Shown: piece after piece, positions 8,451 to 19,217 of the stretch | Position numbering within the stretch: the first letter of the stretch is position 1 | How the letters are laid out: each line of letters starts with the position of its first letter | Source: Cyclobacteriaceae bacterium | GTDB lineage: Bacteria > Bacteroidota > Bacteroidia > Cytophagales > Cyclobacteriaceae | DNA length: 64,000 bases | Direction of reading: 5' to 3' | Assembly (NCBI GenBank): GCA_025808415.1 | Contig: CP075525.1 | Span: 2,651,501 to 2,715,500, forward strand | The notes under the pieces: generated by a model | What the model was told of the DNA's origin: nothing | Database searches by the model: none | The model's input: the letters and a program-made list of their open reading frames with translations, nothing else | Position numbers and translations under genes: made by a program

Positions 8451-9950
8451 TTAAAGGAATAATACTTTTTTATACACAAATACTAAAGGTCGACCCCATT
8501 TTGCAGTAATAAGCGATTCTGTAAGCGGCTTTAATGCTTCACTATTCCAAAACCGAAGACAAATAAAAAATGTATAGATGAATAATGGAATTACAACCAA
8601 TGCTGCAATGCTAGAAAACAAATTATTGTAGTTTATAGAAGGCAGCAGGTATAGCGCACAATAAAAAACTACTGCAAGGGCTATTGCCAATGCGAATGTT
8701 TTCTTAAACCGCTCGAACAACTGACCACCCGGTAAATCGATGAGGTGTGCAGCTACTAATAATGCAGCGACAGAAGCGAGTGAACGCACAATCGTTGTTG
8801 AAGTGGCTACGCCAATAACACCATAATAACTACCTAACCAAACACTTAGTAAAAATACCGGAGCTACAATAAGCGTAAACAAAAATCCAAGCTTTGGCTT
8901 TCCCACAGCACTGAACAAGGAACTTGAAGGACTGCTCAGGCTACGCCCTAATGCAAAAAAACTTAAAACCTGGAATGGTACAATTGCCTCACTCCATTTA
9001 CTGCCATAAATAATCATTACAATTGGTTCAGCGGCCAGAGCTAACCCAATGATTAAAGGGAATGAAATAAGACTTAACAACTGGATCATTTTCAAATAAA
9101 CCTCACGAAGCCTGACAACATCGCGCTTCACTTTACTTAATACCGGCAAAACCAAATCGTTAACCAAGAAGACAACGTTTGTGGTCACCAGGTTAGCCAA
9201 CTGAAAAGCTAAGGTATAAACACCTAAGCCCTCCAATCCTACCAACTTACCAACAATCAGATTATCGCCCTCATTAACCAATTTTGTAAGCAATCTTCCC
9301 CCGATAAGGTGCTTGCTGTAATTCATGATCGGTTTAAAGTACTTAAAGCCCAAACTAAGCTCGGGTCTCCATTGTGTTTTTAAATAAAAGGCTACCATCA
9401 AAAATGGAGACACTATTGCCTGGGGAAGTGCCAGGCTGAATACCCCAAAACCACCGTAAGCACAAACCACCTTACCAACGGCAATTGTAGTTTGTGATAC
9501 ACTTCCGTAAAAAACAAGCGTTGAATAATTTAGCTCTTTTCTGAGTAACCCTTTGGGTATAGTGGAACTCATTTCAAAAAAAAATGAAACAAGTAGTAAT
9601 ACTAACAGCGCAAATATTTTGGAATCATTATAGAGTGAAGACCAATACGGCCCTACCAAAATCACAACAAATACTATCAATATTGTTAGTAGAAGATTAA
9701 GCCAAAAAGCTGCATTTATGACATCCGACTTATCCTCCTCATCGTAATAAATGATGTATTCAGCTATACCAGAAGTGCCCAACGTGTTGATCAGACTTAT
9801 CAATACTGAACTAATGGCCAACATTCCAAAGTCTTCTTTCGATAAGACCCTGGCGAGGTATGCCATGACCAGTAGATTAACGAGATTTGCCCAGATTTTC
9901 CTAAGAAGCAACAGGGCGGCTCCTGCAAAAGCTTTTTGCCCTATCGACAT
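8451..9950 (-). CDS. Wzx-like lipopolysaccharide/exopolysaccharide flippase (MOP superfamily)
   Basis: A 499-residue integral membrane protein with about 12-14 hydrophobic helices spread along its length and the N-terminal pattern of the MOP exporter family (ALLLLRKIWANLVNLLVMAY, then a KEDFGMLA turn). It should move lipid-linked oligosaccharide repeat units to the periplasmic face. It lies between the Wzc-like kinase (6-base gap upstream) and the tailoring genes, as expected for a Wzx/Wzy or related pathway. No Wzy polymerase is recognisable in the window; it may be beyond the left edge. Confidence 0.88.
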   Translation of the reverse strand: MSIGQKAFAGAALLLLRKIWANLVNLLVMAYLARVLSKEDFGMLAISSVLISLINTLGTSGIAEYIIYYDEEDKSDVINAAFWLNLLLTILIVFVVILVGPYWSSLYNDSKIFALLVLLLVSFFFEMSSTIPKGLLRKELNYSTLVFYGSVSQTTIAVGKVVCAYGGFGVFSLALPQAIVSPFLMVAFYLKTQWRPELSLGFKYFKPIMNYSKHLIGGRLLTKLVNEGDNLIVGKLVGLEGLGVYTLAFQLANLVTTNVVFLVNDLVLPVLSKVKRDVVRLREVYLKMIQLLSLISFPLIIGLALAAEPIVMIIYGSKWSEAIVPFQVLSFFALGRSLSSPSSSLFSAVGKPKLGFLFTLIVAPVFLLSVWLGSYYGVIGVATSTTIVRSLASVAALLVAAHLIDLPGGQLFERFKKTFALAIALAVVFYCALYLLPSINYNNLFSSIAALVVIPLFIYTFFICLRFWNSEALKPLTESLITAKWGRPLVFVYKKVLFL

Positions 9951-9956
9951 TAAATT

Positions 9957-12344
9957 TTAGTCGGAATAGTAGCCGTCACCGTTTTTTCTTTTGCCATACC
10001 CATACCCATACGAGTAACCATAATTATATGCATACCCCTGGCCATACCCATAACCCAGGCCGGATTTATAAATATCGTTTAATAAAATACTTATACTTTT
10101 GATTTTTCCCGATAGGTAATATTCATTTATACTACTGATAAATTGTTTCGGGGAGTAATTCTGGCGCAATACAAAAACGGTATGATCAACATGCTTGGAA
10201 ATAACAAAAGCATCGGTAACAAGTGCCAGGGGCGGGGTATCAATAATCACGTACTCAAATTTCTCGAGAGCGGACTTGATAAACTGTCCAAACCGGTCAG
10301 CCAGAAGCAATTCAGAAGGATTGGGGGGAACAGGGCCACCGCTAACCAAATACAAATTATCAACCTTGGTTGGCTGAACAACTTGATCAAACTCATTTAA
10401 TCCTGAAAGATAAGTACTCAAGCCAACTTCATTTCGACAATCAAAATCTTCAAAGATTTTAGGCCGTCTCATATCAGCTCCAACGATCAGGGTCCGTTTA
10501 CCTGAGAGAGCAAAAACCGTTGCCAGGTTAATAGTTGTAAAGGTTTTTCCTTCACCACTTATGGAACTGCTTACCATAAATACTTGCTTGACCTTGTTGC
10601 CTGTAAAATAATTAAGGTTACTCCTCATGGCGCGAAAAGATTCTGCAACCCCTGATTTCGGCTTTTCAAGAACAGTGAGGTTATTTCCAGATGAATTGTG
10701 TCCTACTCCACCGAGGAATGGAATAGTTGTCATTTTTTCGATATCCTCTTTTGACTGAACCTTATTGTTAATAATTTCAAAGAGCACAAACAATCCAAAG
10801 GGGATTGCCAGTCCTAAAATAAAAGCTATGGTATGGCTTTGTGTAGGTTTAGGGGATATGGCGCCTCCTTGCATTGGGGGATTAACAGGAATAATATCTG
10901 AAGTATTGGATGCCCTTGAAATTTCTGCTTCAGAAAGTTTCTGCATCAGAAAAACATATAAATTCTCCAACAGAGAGTAGTTACGTTGAACCGATATCAA
11001 CTGTCGCTCGGATGCAGGCAATAAACCGATTTGCCTTTCGGTATCTTCTAGTTGCTTTATTAAATAGGTCGTCTTTATTTTATCTGTTGACCGTAAAGTT
11101 CGAATTGCTTCCTCCACATCTTTCTTTATTGAAGTAATGCGCTCCAATTTTGACTGAATCAGTGGATTATTCCTTCCCCGTTCAGGATCGGTATATAATT
11201 TTAGTTCCTGCTGTATCTCAATCATACGACCAAGCAAAGAAGATAATACCGGATCTGAAATGCCCATTGAGGAAGGAAGAATAATCTGATCAAGTCTACC
11301 CTCGCCTTTTTGCAAATATTCTTCAAGGTATTGGTAATAATTGTTTCGGATCATCAGTTCAGCTTTTTGAACCTCGAAGACCTCAAGCTTAGTGAACAGT
11401 CGCTGTGCCTCTGCACTCATATCCTTTACCCGACCAGTATTGCCAAAGCGTTCCAGTTGATACTCAACCTTTTTAAGAGAGTCCTTAATCCCAATCAATT
11501 GATCTTTGATAAATACAATGGTGCGCGATGCCGCTTCATTTTTCTTATCCAAATCCTCATTCCGGTAAATCTTAATTAAGGCGTCTAAAAAATCAATTTC
11601 CTTTTCAGGGTTAGTACCTGTCAAACTGAGGTTTATGATACCCGCACCTACCGCGGCCCACTCTACTTTTAATCGACCAATATAGGAACCCGCAACAGAT
11701 GTAGGGTTTTGAATGGATAGCAGAAATGGAACACCAATATGGGGCTTAATTTGCCGTGCGGGGATTGTTCGGATACACAAGTTATAGTCACCAAATTGTA
11801 TGGAGTCGCCAAGTGTGAATACTGTATTACTGTCTGATTCACTTCTGTCATCAAACAGCCTGAGTGAGTAGTGATTCTCATCAATTAACTTGAAAATAAA
11901 GCGTCCACTCTTAAACTCATCAGGATTACACCACTCTGCTTTAACTGGAATATAACTATATGCTTCCGTTGTCATGAAATATCCCTCACGGTAAAAGGAG
12001 ACATGAAAATTCAGGCTTTTAACTACCTTCTCAATCAAGGGATAAGACCTGATAATATAAGGCTCATTTAAATAATTCCGATAGGGGTCAATTAAAGCGT
12101 TCTTATAAAGTAGTTCAGCTCCACCTGTCTCCTGCATTTCGCGAATCAATATAGATGCAGAAACGGGATATACCCGCTCACTGTATCGGGTTTTATAAAA
12201 AGAAATGATGAGGGATACACTTAAAGAAAGGATTACAACGTACCAGAACCGAAGTGCCCGGGCTATTACACGTTTGAAATCCAGTGTAAAGCCTGATTGA
12301 TTTTGTTGCTCTGAATTAAATAATGAATTCTCCACAGGTTTCAA
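9957..12344 (-). CDS. Wzc-like polysaccharide co-polymerase with tyrosine autokinase domain
   Basis: A 795-residue protein: Wzz-type chain-length domain with a first membrane helix at about residues 33-50, long coiled-coil region (about 250-480), second helix near 505-525, then a BY-kinase domain with Walker A ([11 protein letters not shown], near 595), Walker A' ([12 protein letters not shown]) and Walker B ([11 protein letters not shown]). The C-terminus is a strongly Tyr/Gly-rich tail, the usual site of autophosphorylation. It controls chain length and export together with the Wza-like lipoprotein just upstream. The first codon read here is a TTG overlapping the upstream stop; a GTG three codons later is an equally good start. 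Confidence 0.92.
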   Translation of the reverse strand: MKPVENSLFNSEQQNQSGFTLDFKRVIARALRFWYVVILSLSVSLIISFYKTRYSERVYPVSASILIREMQETGGAELLYKNALIDPYRNYLNEPYIIRSYPLIEKVVKSLNFHVSFYREGYFMTTEAYSYIPVKAEWCNPDEFKSGRFIFKLIDENHYSLRLFDDRSESDSNTVFTLGDSIQFGDYNLCIRTIPARQIKPHIGVPFLLSIQNPTSVAGSYIGRLKVEWAAVGAGIINLSLTGTNPEKEIDFLDALIKIYRNEDLDKKNEAASRTIVFIKDQLIGIKDSLKKVEYQLERFGNTGRVKDMSAEAQRLFTKLEVFEVQKAELMIRNNYYQYLEEYLQKGEGRLDQIILPSSMGISDPVLSSLLGRMIEIQQELKLYTDPERGRNNPLIQSKLERITSIKKDVEEAIRTLRSTDKIKTTYLIKQLEDTERQIGLLPASERQLISVQRNYSLLENLYVFLMQKLSEAEISRASNTSDIIPVNPPMQGGAISPKPTQSHTIAFILGLAIPFGLFVLFEIINNKVQSKEDIEKMTTIPFLGGVGHNSSGNNLTVLEKPKSGVAESFRAMRSNLNYFTGNKVKQVFMVSSSISGEGKTFTTINLATVFALSGKRTLIVGADMRRPKIFEDFDCRNEVGLSTYLSGLNEFDQVVQPTKVDNLYLVSGGPVPPNPSELLLADRFGQFIKSALEKFEYVIIDTPPLALVTDAFVISKHVDHTVFVLRQNYSPKQFISSINEYYLSGKIKSISILLNDIYKSGLGYGYGQGYAYNYGYSYGYGYGKRKNGDGYYSD

Positions 12345-13141
12345 TACGTATTAATAAGTGTTAGTGTAACTAGCAGTAGGGAAAGTGAAGAAATTACAAG
12401 AGATAAATTTTGCCCAAAATACTTCCTATAAGGCCGTTGCCTTAACGATGAAACCATCAGTACATCATTCTGATAAACATAGTAATACGGAGAATTAATA
12501 AAATTTTCGTCCAATAAATTAAGGTATTGTATTTCTGTTTTGCCATTAATCTGCCTTATTAACTTTACGTTCGAACGATCGGCCAAATCAGTCAATCCTC
12601 CGGCTAAGCCAAGGGCCTCCAGCATGGTAATGCGATTATTGTTTAGGGTAATTGTGCCTTCCCGGTTTACTTCCCCCAATATGGTAAACCGGAAGTTAAT
12701 CAGGCGAACCTTTACAACGGGCTTATCCAGGTATTGCTCGGCTATGGCCTGAAGTTTATCCTGTGCTTCAAAAACAGTTAACCCTCCTATCTTCACTTTA
12801 CCCAAAAAAGGAAAAGGTATTTCCCCTCGATGATCCAAGAGTTCACCAATAATCAGTGCATTACCTGCCTGAAGGTTAATGTTACCCCCCTGCATCAACG
12901 GGTTTTGATTCAAAAAATCATAATCGTTAGGGGTAAGGCTTTCAAAACGCACATACACGATGTCTTCTGGCTGAAGCTTGTACTCAAAATTAACGGGTTG
13001 GTATTGCCTTACAACCGAATCGACCGGCAGGTTTTTAACATGCAAATCATCTTTCTGAAGCAGCACGAATTTATTGTTCGTTACGCAAGAAACACTCAAT
13101 GCTGCCAGGGTTAAAAACAAAATACTATGTCGGATAGTCAT
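12341..13141 (-). CDS. Wza-like polysaccharide export lipoprotein
   Basis: A 266-residue protein from the ATG at 13141, chosen because it gives a signal peptide ending in a lipobox (LSVSC, Cys 19); the frame also extends upstream but without signal-like features. A Poly_export domain ([14 protein letters not shown]) is followed by SLBB-like repeats ([15 protein letters not shown]). The C-terminal hydrophobic helix ([17 protein letters not shown]) may cross the outer membrane, as the Wza C-terminal helix does. It overlaps the kinase gene by about 4 bases. Together they form the envelope-spanning export channel. Confidence 0.9.
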   Translation of the reverse strand: MTIRHSILFLTLAALSVSCVTNNKFVLLQKDDLHVKNLPVDSVVRQYQPVNFEYKLQPEDIVYVRFESLTPNDYDFLNQNPLMQGGNINLQAGNALIIGELLDHRGEIPFPFLGKVKIGGLTVFEAQDKLQAIAEQYLDKPVVKVRLINFRFTILGEVNREGTITLNNNRITMLEALGLAGGLTDLADRSNVKLIRQINGKTEIQYLNLLDENFINSPYYYVYQNDVLMVSSLRQRPYRKYFGQNLSLVISSLSLLLVTLTLINTY

Positions 13142-13273
13142 GACAAGATCGTGCAAAGCGACAAACCTACTAAAACCACACCTTATCGCCAATTTCTTAG
13201 AGCTTCGCCTCCTCAGTCCCATTGGGGAAGAGCAGGTGTTTCAACTGATTAATTTTGTGCGGTACTCCCGCCC

Positions 13274-13843
13274 TTATTCAGCCTGCCAAAGCACCAGGGC
13301 TTTATCAGGGTTTAACCGCTTTCTGTTCTCTTCAAATTCCTGGGCAGTGAGCACCAGTGTGCGAACCTTGCGGTTGATCAGTTTCTCGGCCTTGATAACA
13401 CAGGCTTGTAAATAGGTTCTATCAATATCACCCACCATCACTAAATCAATTATGCCGCTGTCGCGCCCCTCGGCATAATCGCCAGTAATAAAGGCCAGGT
13501 GAAGCGTACCTAAACGCGCCAATACTTTATGAATAACATTGTCAAGTAATTTATCAATGCCCAGGTATTTGTGAACCAAGGTCTTTATTTCAGGATAGAG
13601 TGGATGACGGGTGTTGGCACTATAATAAATTGATCGCCCCTCTTCACGGGCCACCAGGTAACCTGCTCCGGTAAGGTTATTTAATTCATGCCGGATGGAG
13701 TTGGTGGATTCGCCAAACTCTTTGGCAAGCTCGCGCAGGTAGGCCGAAGAATTACTGTTCAGGAAGAACTTGAGCAGCATCTTTAGCCTTGTTTTGGATG
13801 TAATAAGCGTATCCAGCACGGGGTAAAGATAATAAACCAACAA
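13274..13843 (-). CDS. Winged-helix regulator with C-terminal nucleotidyltransferase-like domain
   Basis: A 189-residue protein. Residues 15-75 form an ArsR-like winged helix (YLRELAKEFGESTNSIRHE recognition region, then a REEGRSIYYSANT wing). Residues 100-185 resemble an inactive nucleotidyltransferase-type fold: the strand LAFITGDYAEGRDSGIIDLV has the G...D..IDL spacing of MNT-like proteins. Proteins like this often sit at the head of Bacteroidota exopolysaccharide clusters next to UpxY, as here (38 bases after it). It is probably the local transcriptional regulator. A ligand-binding role for the second domain is inference. Confidence 0.72.
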   Translation of the reverse strand: MLVYYLYPVLDTLITSKTRLKMLLKFFLNSNSSAYLRELAKEFGESTNSIRHELNNLTGAGYLVAREEGRSIYYSANTRHPLYPEIKTLVHKYLGIDKLLDNVIHKVLARLGTLHLAFITGDYAEGRDSGIIDLVMVGDIDRTYLQACVIKAEKLINRKVRTLVLTAQEFEENRKRLNPDKALVLWQAE

Positions 13844-13881
13844 ATTACGAGTAATTTTTTTACTCGATAAATCAGAGTAAA

Positions 13882-14382
13882 TCAGATCTTTTTAAGCAGC
13901 CCAGGATCAATTTCAACGCGCATTACCTGCCCGATGGCCTCCAGCAACACCATAAACCTGCCCGGGTTTTTGGCAAGTACCTGCCCCACTGCCCTTTTCA
14001 AAGGGCCATCCATTACCTCTACCCAGTCACCCGGGGCCACATCAGCTAAGGGAACTACATCGATTGTTAACCCTGTATCCAATAGCCGCTTGATTAGCTG
14101 ATACTCCTTTTCCCTGAGGATGGCAGGCTTACCATTATGGCGAATGGTCCACGCTATCCCCGGAACAGAAAGCACCTCCTGCAGTCTATGCTCAACTGTA
14201 TTAACAAAAAGATAGGAATTGAACAGGGGAACCTCCACTTTCTTCTTCCGGTCACTCCACTGTCGAAGCACTTTAACTAACGGCAAGAACACATCAAAGC
14301 CCCTTCGCGCAAGGATTTCGGTAACTTTCTTCTCTTGACGGCTTTTGGTGTAAAAAACAAACCACTTTTTTTCTTCATTCAT
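13882..14382 (-). CDS. UpxY-family NusG-like transcription antiterminator
   Basis: A 166-residue protein with an NGN domain (KWFVFYTKSRQEKKVTEIL, then FLPLVKVLRQWSDRKK and PLFNSYLFV) and a C-terminal KOW region (VAPGDWVEVMDGPLKRAVG). This is the RfaH/UpxY type of specialised NusG paralogue that lets RNA polymerase read through long polysaccharide operons. It lies inside the operon between the aminotransferase and the winged-helix gene, which suggests it acts on the downstream 14 kb. Confidence 0.88.
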   Translation of the reverse strand: MNEEKKWFVFYTKSRQEKKVTEILARRGFDVFLPLVKVLRQWSDRKKKVEVPLFNSYLFVNTVEHRLQEVLSVPGIAWTIRHNGKPAILREKEYQLIKRLLDTGLTIDVVPLADVAPGDWVEVMDGPLKRAVGQVLAKNPGRFMVLLEAIGQVMRVEIDPGLLKKI

Positions 14383-14400
14383 AGCAGCGGGGCCGAAAAA

Positions 14401-15516
14401 TCAAAAACGTGCCAGCGCATCACAAATGTACTGCAACTGATCTTCCGTCAATTCGGTGTGCATAGGCAGGGAAAGCACCAGGGAGGCAAGAGACTCTGCA
14501 ACGGGCAATTTGGTGGTTTCAACAAATCCATAGGCAGCAGTTTGATGAAGTGAAACCGGATAGTATATCATGCTTGGTATTCCCTTATCTGCCAGCAACC
14601 TGTTAATATCATCCCGATTTTTACTTTTTATCAAGATCGTATACTGATGAAACACATGGGTACTGTAATCAGCACGCGCAGGAAGTGAAAGCCAATGAAT
14701 CTCCTCTAGATGTTTACTGTAAAAATTTGCCGCGCGCTGCCGATTGGCTATGTACTGATCAAGATGCTTTAGCTTGACATTCAGTATAGCCGCCTGCAAT
14801 GTATCAAGGCGCGAATTCACCCCTACCCGTTCATAAAAATATTTTTTTGATTGACCATGGCCGGCAATGCTGCGCATAACCTTCGCCAGGTTTTCATCAT
14901 TCGTAGTAATTGCTCCACCATCACCATAACATCCTAAATTTTTGCTAGGAAAAAATGATGTAGTACCAACATGCCCGATCGTGCCCAGTTTTTTCCGTGA
15001 TCCGTCACGAAAGATATAATCGGCTCCAATGGCTTGCGCATTGTCTTCAATTACAAACAGATTATGCTCAGATGCAAGCGTCATCAGTTGTTCCATGGGA
15101 GCGGCTTGTCCAAACAGGTGTACAGCAATTATCACTTTAGTCTTTGAGGTGATCTTTCTTTTCACATCTTCTACATCAAGCGTAAAAAAACGTTCATCAA
15201 CATCACAAAAAACAAGTTTGTACTTCAATAAGGCTACTACTTCGGCAGCGGCCACATAATTGAAAGCGGGCACGATTACCTCAGCGTCATCGGGTAAGTT
15301 AAGCGCCATCAAGGCTATTTGCAGGGCATCGGTTCCGTTTGCACATCCAATAACGTGTCCAACATCCAGGTAAGCGCCCAATTCCTGTTCAAATAACCTT
15401 ACTGCCGGGCCGTTAATGAATGCCGTGCTTTCAATTACTTGCTGTATGGCTTCGTTTACTTCCGTTTCAATATGCCGGTACTGTCCCAGCAAATCAACCA
15501 TGTGAATCTTATCCAT
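14401..15516 (-). CDS. DegT/DnrJ/EryC1-family sugar aminotransferase (WbpE-like)
   Basis: A 371-residue PLP enzyme. The Schiff-base Lys is in [17 protein letters not shown], the substrate/PLP region in [12 protein letters not shown], and the acidic PLP contact in [10 protein letters not shown]. Immediately upstream are a WbpD-like acetyltransferase and a WbpB-like oxidoreductase, the same trio that in Pseudomonas makes UDP-2,3-diacetamido-glucuronic acid. So it probably aminates the 3-keto intermediate at C3 using glutamate. It overlaps the acetyltransferase gene by 8 bases. Confidence 0.88.
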   Translation of the reverse strand: MDKIHMVDLLGQYRHIETEVNEAIQQVIESTAFINGPAVRLFEQELGAYLDVGHVIGCANGTDALQIALMALNLPDDAEVIVPAFNYVAAAEVVALLKYKLVFCDVDERFFTLDVEDVKRKITSKTKVIIAVHLFGQAAPMEQLMTLASEHNLFVIEDNAQAIGADYIFRDGSRKKLGTIGHVGTTSFFPSKNLGCYGDGGAITTNDENLAKVMRSIAGHGQSKKYFYERVGVNSRLDTLQAAILNVKLKHLDQYIANRQRAANFYSKHLEEIHWLSLPARADYSTHVFHQYTILIKSKNRDDINRLLADKGIPSMIYYPVSLHQTAAYGFVETTKLPVAESLASLVLSLPMHTELTEDQLQYICDALARF

Positions 15517-16093
15517 GACTTACTTTGCTCACTACTCCATTTTGCAACTGGTACTTTTCTTTGCTCTCCGGGCAAACTGCAAAACCCGCGGCATCAAACT
15601 GCAGTTTCTGTCCGTATTCGCTCATCCATCCGCGTTGTCGAGCCGGGTTACCTACTACCAATGCATATGCGGGAACATCTTTTGTTACTACTGCACCGGC
15701 AGCAATAAAGGCAAACGATCCAATTTCAATACCGCAAATAATAGTGGCATTTGCACCAATGGAAGCGCCCTTGCGAACAAATGTCTTTTTGTATTCTGAT
15801 TTACGGTTAACAGCACTGCGCGGATTAATGACATTGGTAAAAACCATGGACGGTCCAAGAAAAACATCATCCTCGCAGATTACCCCGGTATAGATAGAAA
15901 CATTATTCTGCACTTTCACATTGTTTCCCAAAACCACATCCGGAGAAACCACTACATTTTGACCAAGATTACAATTTTCACCAATGCGACAGTTGGGCAT
16001 GATGTGTGAAAAGTGCCAGATTTTAGTATCCTTGCCAATCACACATCCATCATCAACAATTGAGCTGGGATGCACAAAATAAGTGTCACTCAT
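15509..16093 (-). CDS. Left-handed beta-helix N-acetyltransferase (WbpD/WlbB-like)
   Basis: A 194-residue hexapeptide-repeat protein from the ATG at 16093; an upstream extension of ten codons would lie deeper inside the oxidoreductase gene. Repeats such as [28 protein letters not shown] and [13 protein letters not shown] are visible, plus the loop [15 protein letters not shown] and the C-terminal [15 protein letters not shown]. It should acetylate the 3-amino group of the UDP-sugar amino acid with acetyl-CoA. Its place between the WbpB-like and WbpE-like genes strongly supports this role. Confidence 0.87.
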   Translation of the reverse strand: MSDTYFVHPSSIVDDGCVIGKDTKIWHFSHIMPNCRIGENCNLGQNVVVSPDVVLGNNVKVQNNVSIYTGVICEDDVFLGPSMVFTNVINPRSAVNRKSEYKKTFVRKGASIGANATIICGIEIGSFAFIAAGAVVTKDVPAYALVVGNPARQRGWMSEYGQKLQFDAAGFAVCPESKEKYQLQNGVVSKVSHG

Positions 16094-17108
16094 TTTTTCT
16101 TCGGAATTGATAAATACGTTCAATAATATCCACCACCTTCATTCCTTCTAATGCGTTAGCTGTTATGGTGTCGTTTCCTTTCAATGTGTTAATCACATTT
16201 TCAAAAACATAGTGATGGTTCGCAGCACTCCCTTTGAAGGGGCCATAATCATTGGGCGGATTGGTTTCCGGAAGGTCCGGCATCACATAATCCTGAATGT
16301 GGCAATACTCAATCTCATTCATATACTGACCACCCACTTTTACCGAACCTTTTGTGCCCACGACCGCGATGGAGCTTTCCATATTGGTGTCCCAAACGGA
16401 AGTGGAGAAGTTAATACAGCCCAAGCCTCCGTTCACAAATTCAAAATGAACAATACCTGAGTCCTCAAACTCAGTAGAATCCTGGTGGTTAAAATCTTTC
16501 AGCGCAGCATGGATATTTTTTACATCACCAAATACCCAAAACATAATATCAATAAAATGGCTGAATTGTGTAAACAAGGTACCTCCATCCAAGGCAAGTG
16601 AACCTTTCCACGATCCTTTCTTATAATAGCGGTTATCGCGGTTCCAATAGCAATTTACCTGCACCATCAGCACGTCACCAAGGGTTCCGTCTGACACAAT
16701 TTGTTTTAACCACTTACTGGGCGGACTATACCGGTTTTGCTTAACCACAAAAACATGACGCGCTACCTGCAACGATTTTTCTACTACCCGCTCACACGAT
16801 GCCCGCGATAGTCCCATTGGTTTTTCAATTACTACATGGCAACGATTGTCCAATGCCAACAACGCATGCTCAACGTGTAACCCATTGGGTGTGCAAACAC
16901 ATACCACATCAATATTCTTTAACGCATCGAACATCGATTGGACACTGGCAAAGAAGGGGACTTGTGAAGGATATAATTGATGCTGTTGTTGTTTTGTATC
17001 AATATCAACAATGGCCACCAACTCAGCACCGGGAAATTCATTGATGATAGTAGCATGACGTTTACCAATATGGCCAAACCCTACTACAGCAAATTTAATA
17101 GTACTCAC
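16086..17108 (-). CDS. Gfo/Idh/MocA-family oxidoreductase (WbpB/WlbA-like)
   Basis: A 340-residue NAD(P)-dependent enzyme. The Rossmann motif is [14 protein letters not shown], the substrate Lys is in VIEKPMGLS, and [17 protein letters not shown] follows with the conserved His. By context it would oxidise C3 of UDP-GlcNAc-uronate, the first step of the three-enzyme set encoded here. The C6 dehydrogenase (WbpA type) that makes its substrate is not in the window. The gene ends inside the acetyltransferase start (8-base overlap). Confidence 0.86.
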   Translation of the reverse strand: MSTIKFAVVGFGHIGKRHATIINEFPGAELVAIVDIDTKQQQHQLYPSQVPFFASVQSMFDALKNIDVVCVCTPNGLHVEHALLALDNRCHVVIEKPMGLSRASCERVVEKSLQVARHVFVVKQNRYSPPSKWLKQIVSDGTLGDVLMVQVNCYWNRDNRYYKKGSWKGSLALDGGTLFTQFSHFIDIMFWVFGDVKNIHAALKDFNHQDSTEFEDSGIVHFEFVNGGLGCINFSTSVWDTNMESSIAVVGTKGSVKVGGQYMNEIEYCHIQDYVMPDLPETNPPNDYGPFKGSAANHHYVFENVINTLKGNDTITANALEGMKVVDIIERIYQFRRKNE

Positions 17109-17154
17109 AATTAGATATTAAACCGCAAATATATGCTTTGTTAGCCGGAAAGAG

Positions 17155-18147
17155 TTAGCGGATATACTTCTCAAAGTTCTTATTGTCCCGCTCGAACAAA
17201 ATTTCCCGGGGCAGGCTTTTGAAGTACTCATAAGTAATCTTCAATCCTTCCGCACGTGAAACCTTAGGTTCCCAACCCAGTATCGCCTTTGCTTTTCGGA
17301 TGTCGGGTTGGCGTTGCTTGGGATCATCCTTAGGCAATGGGTGGGTTATTATTTTCTGCGTGGTGCCGGTAAGCTTAATAATCTCTTCGGCAAACTGCAT
17401 GATGGTAATTTCATCCGGGTTACCGATGTTCACTGGCAAATGGTAATCCGACATCAACAGCCTGTAAATACCTTCAACCTGGTCATCTACATAACAGAAA
17501 GAACGTGTTTGCGACCCATCACCAAACACGGTAAGGTCTTCGCCCCGTAATGCCTGACCGATAAAGGCCGGCAACACACGCCCGTCATTCAAGCGCATAC
17601 GCGGGCCATAGGTATTGAAGATGCGCACAATACGGGTATCCAAACCGTGAAAGGTATGATAAGCCATGGTCATGGCTTCCTGAAAGCGTTTGGCTTCGTC
17701 ATATACCCCGCGTGGCCCAACAGGGTTTACGTTACCGTAATATTCTTCAGGTTGCGGATGCACCAAAGGGTCGCCATACACTTCCGATGTTGAAGCGATA
17801 AGGATGCGTGCCTTCTTCACCCGTGCCAGGCCAAGCAGATTGTGAATACCCAATGAGCCCACCTTCAAGGTTTGAATGGGGATTTTCAGGTAATCGATAG
17901 GGCTGGCAGGTGAAGCAAAATGCAGGATGTAATGCAATTCACCGGGCACGTGCACAAACGAAGAAACATCGTGGTGATAAAATTCAAAATCAGGCAGCTT
18001 GAACAGGTGCTCAATGTTACGCAAATCGCCAGTGATGAGGTTATCCATGGCGACAACATGAAAACCTTCTTTAATAAACCGATCGCATAAATGGGATCCC
18101 AGAAACCCGGCTCCACCGGTAATAAGAACACGTTTTTTTGCAGCCAT
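17155..18147 (-). CDS. UDP-glucuronate decarboxylase (UDP-xylose synthase), extended SDR
   Basis: A 330-residue NAD-binding SDR. It has [14 protein letters not shown], the catalytic YDEAKR (YxxxK), [26 protein letters not shown] and [12 protein letters not shown], the run of motifs typical of UXS. It converts UDP-glucuronate to UDP-xylose through a 4-keto intermediate in the cytoplasm. It is the first gene of the polysaccharide transcription unit, separated from the cys operon by about 250 bases, so the main operon promoter probably lies there. Confidence 0.9.
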   Translation of the reverse strand: MAAKKRVLITGGAGFLGSHLCDRFIKEGFHVVAMDNLITGDLRNIEHLFKLPDFEFYHHDVSSFVHVPGELHYILHFASPASPIDYLKIPIQTLKVGSLGIHNLLGLARVKKARILIASTSEVYGDPLVHPQPEEYYGNVNPVGPRGVYDEAKRFQEAMTMAYHTFHGLDTRIVRIFNTYGPRMRLNDGRVLPAFIGQALRGEDLTVFGDGSQTRSFCYVDDQVEGIYRLLMSDYHLPVNIGNPDEITIMQFAEEIIKLTGTTQKIITHPLPKDDPKQRQPDIRKAKAILGWEPKVSRAEGLKITYEYFKSLPREILFERDNKNFEKYIR

Positions 18148-18399
18148 ACCAAAAATTAAGAGCGCTAAAATATGGGAATTTTTGCAGAATGTGACATTTT
18201 ACAATTTTTGACAATACGTATACCTGATAATCCGGAAACACACTTAAAGGGGTATTGAAAAAAAGATGCAAGTAACTGTGCTTCTGGGCCGCATGGCCCC
18301 GCATGTTCAGCCAGCGAACCATAATTGGTAAGATTCCGGACTATCGTATACGTAAAGTTAAATTACCAAATAAACACTGCCAGGATTACCCTTTTTAAA

Positions 18400-19158
18400 C
18401 TATAAGCATAGAAAATAGGGATTCAACAAATCCTCTTTGTTATACCTCAACTCCTCATCCCTATCCCTCTGTTTCACTGAGATTCCCACCGCATTTACAA
18501 TAGCATGAGCGGCAGCTGTATCCCATTCCATGGTTGGTGCAAAACGTGGATAAACGTCAGCCTGGCCCTCGGCCAGCAACATGAATTTTAAACTACTGCC
18601 CTTCGATACCAATGAAGGCGCTGTTAATGCATTTATAAAATCCTGAGTCTCCGGGCTCATGTGTGAACGTGAAGCCACCACACGCAAACCATTTTGCGTT
18701 AACGAAACAGGTGAGCGCTTTGGTAAAGAAATGGTTTGTCTATTTCGTTTAAGGCAGGCTTTTCCTTCAGCAGCATAGAATACATCACCACTTGCAGGAA
18801 CGGCAACTACACCAAGTATTGGTTTTTCATGGTAAATAAGTGCGATGTTTACCGTAAACTCACCATTGCGTTTCAAAAATTCCTTGGTACCATCAAGCGG
18901 ATCAACCATCCAGAAGTATTCCCATAGCTTTCGCTCTTCGTAGGGGATCATCTTTCCTTCTTCACTAAGAATGGGCAAGCCCGTTTCCTTTAGAACAGAA
19001 ACAATGGCAGCATGTGCGCGCTTATCCGCAAGGGTTAACGGTGATTTATCATCTTTCGATTCGGTTTGAAAATCGCTCGATTGATAAACTTCCAGTATTT
19101 CATTACAGGCAATTTCAGCCGCTTCAATAGCAGAAACCAGTACTTCGGATATTTTCAT
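18400..19158 (-). CDS. cysQ: 3'(2'),5'-bisphosphate nucleotidase CysQ
   Basis: A 252-residue inositol-monophosphatase-fold enzyme with the metal motif DPLDGTKEF near residue 90, ILSEEGK for the first acidic site and EWDTAAAHAIV near the C-terminus. It hydrolyses PAP, the by-product of PAPS use, to AMP. It is the last gene of the sulfate-activation cluster and is separated from cysN by a 59-base low-complexity spacer. The context makes CysQ more likely than a general inositol phosphatase. Confidence 0.9.
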   Translation of the reverse strand: MKISEVLVSAIEAAEIACNEILEVYQSSDFQTESKDDKSPLTLADKRAHAAIVSVLKETGLPILSEEGKMIPYEERKLWEYFWMVDPLDGTKEFLKRNGEFTVNIALIYHEKPILGVVAVPASGDVFYAAEGKACLKRNRQTISLPKRSPVSLTQNGLRVVASRSHMSPETQDFINALTAPSLVSKGSSLKFMLLAEGQADVYPRFAPTMEWDTAAAHAIVNAVGISVKQRDRDEELRYNKEDLLNPYFLCL

Positions 19159-19217
19159 AGTAGCAATAACAACTAACGAACAACTAATAACAAAAAACTA
19201 ACAACCATTTCATCAAA

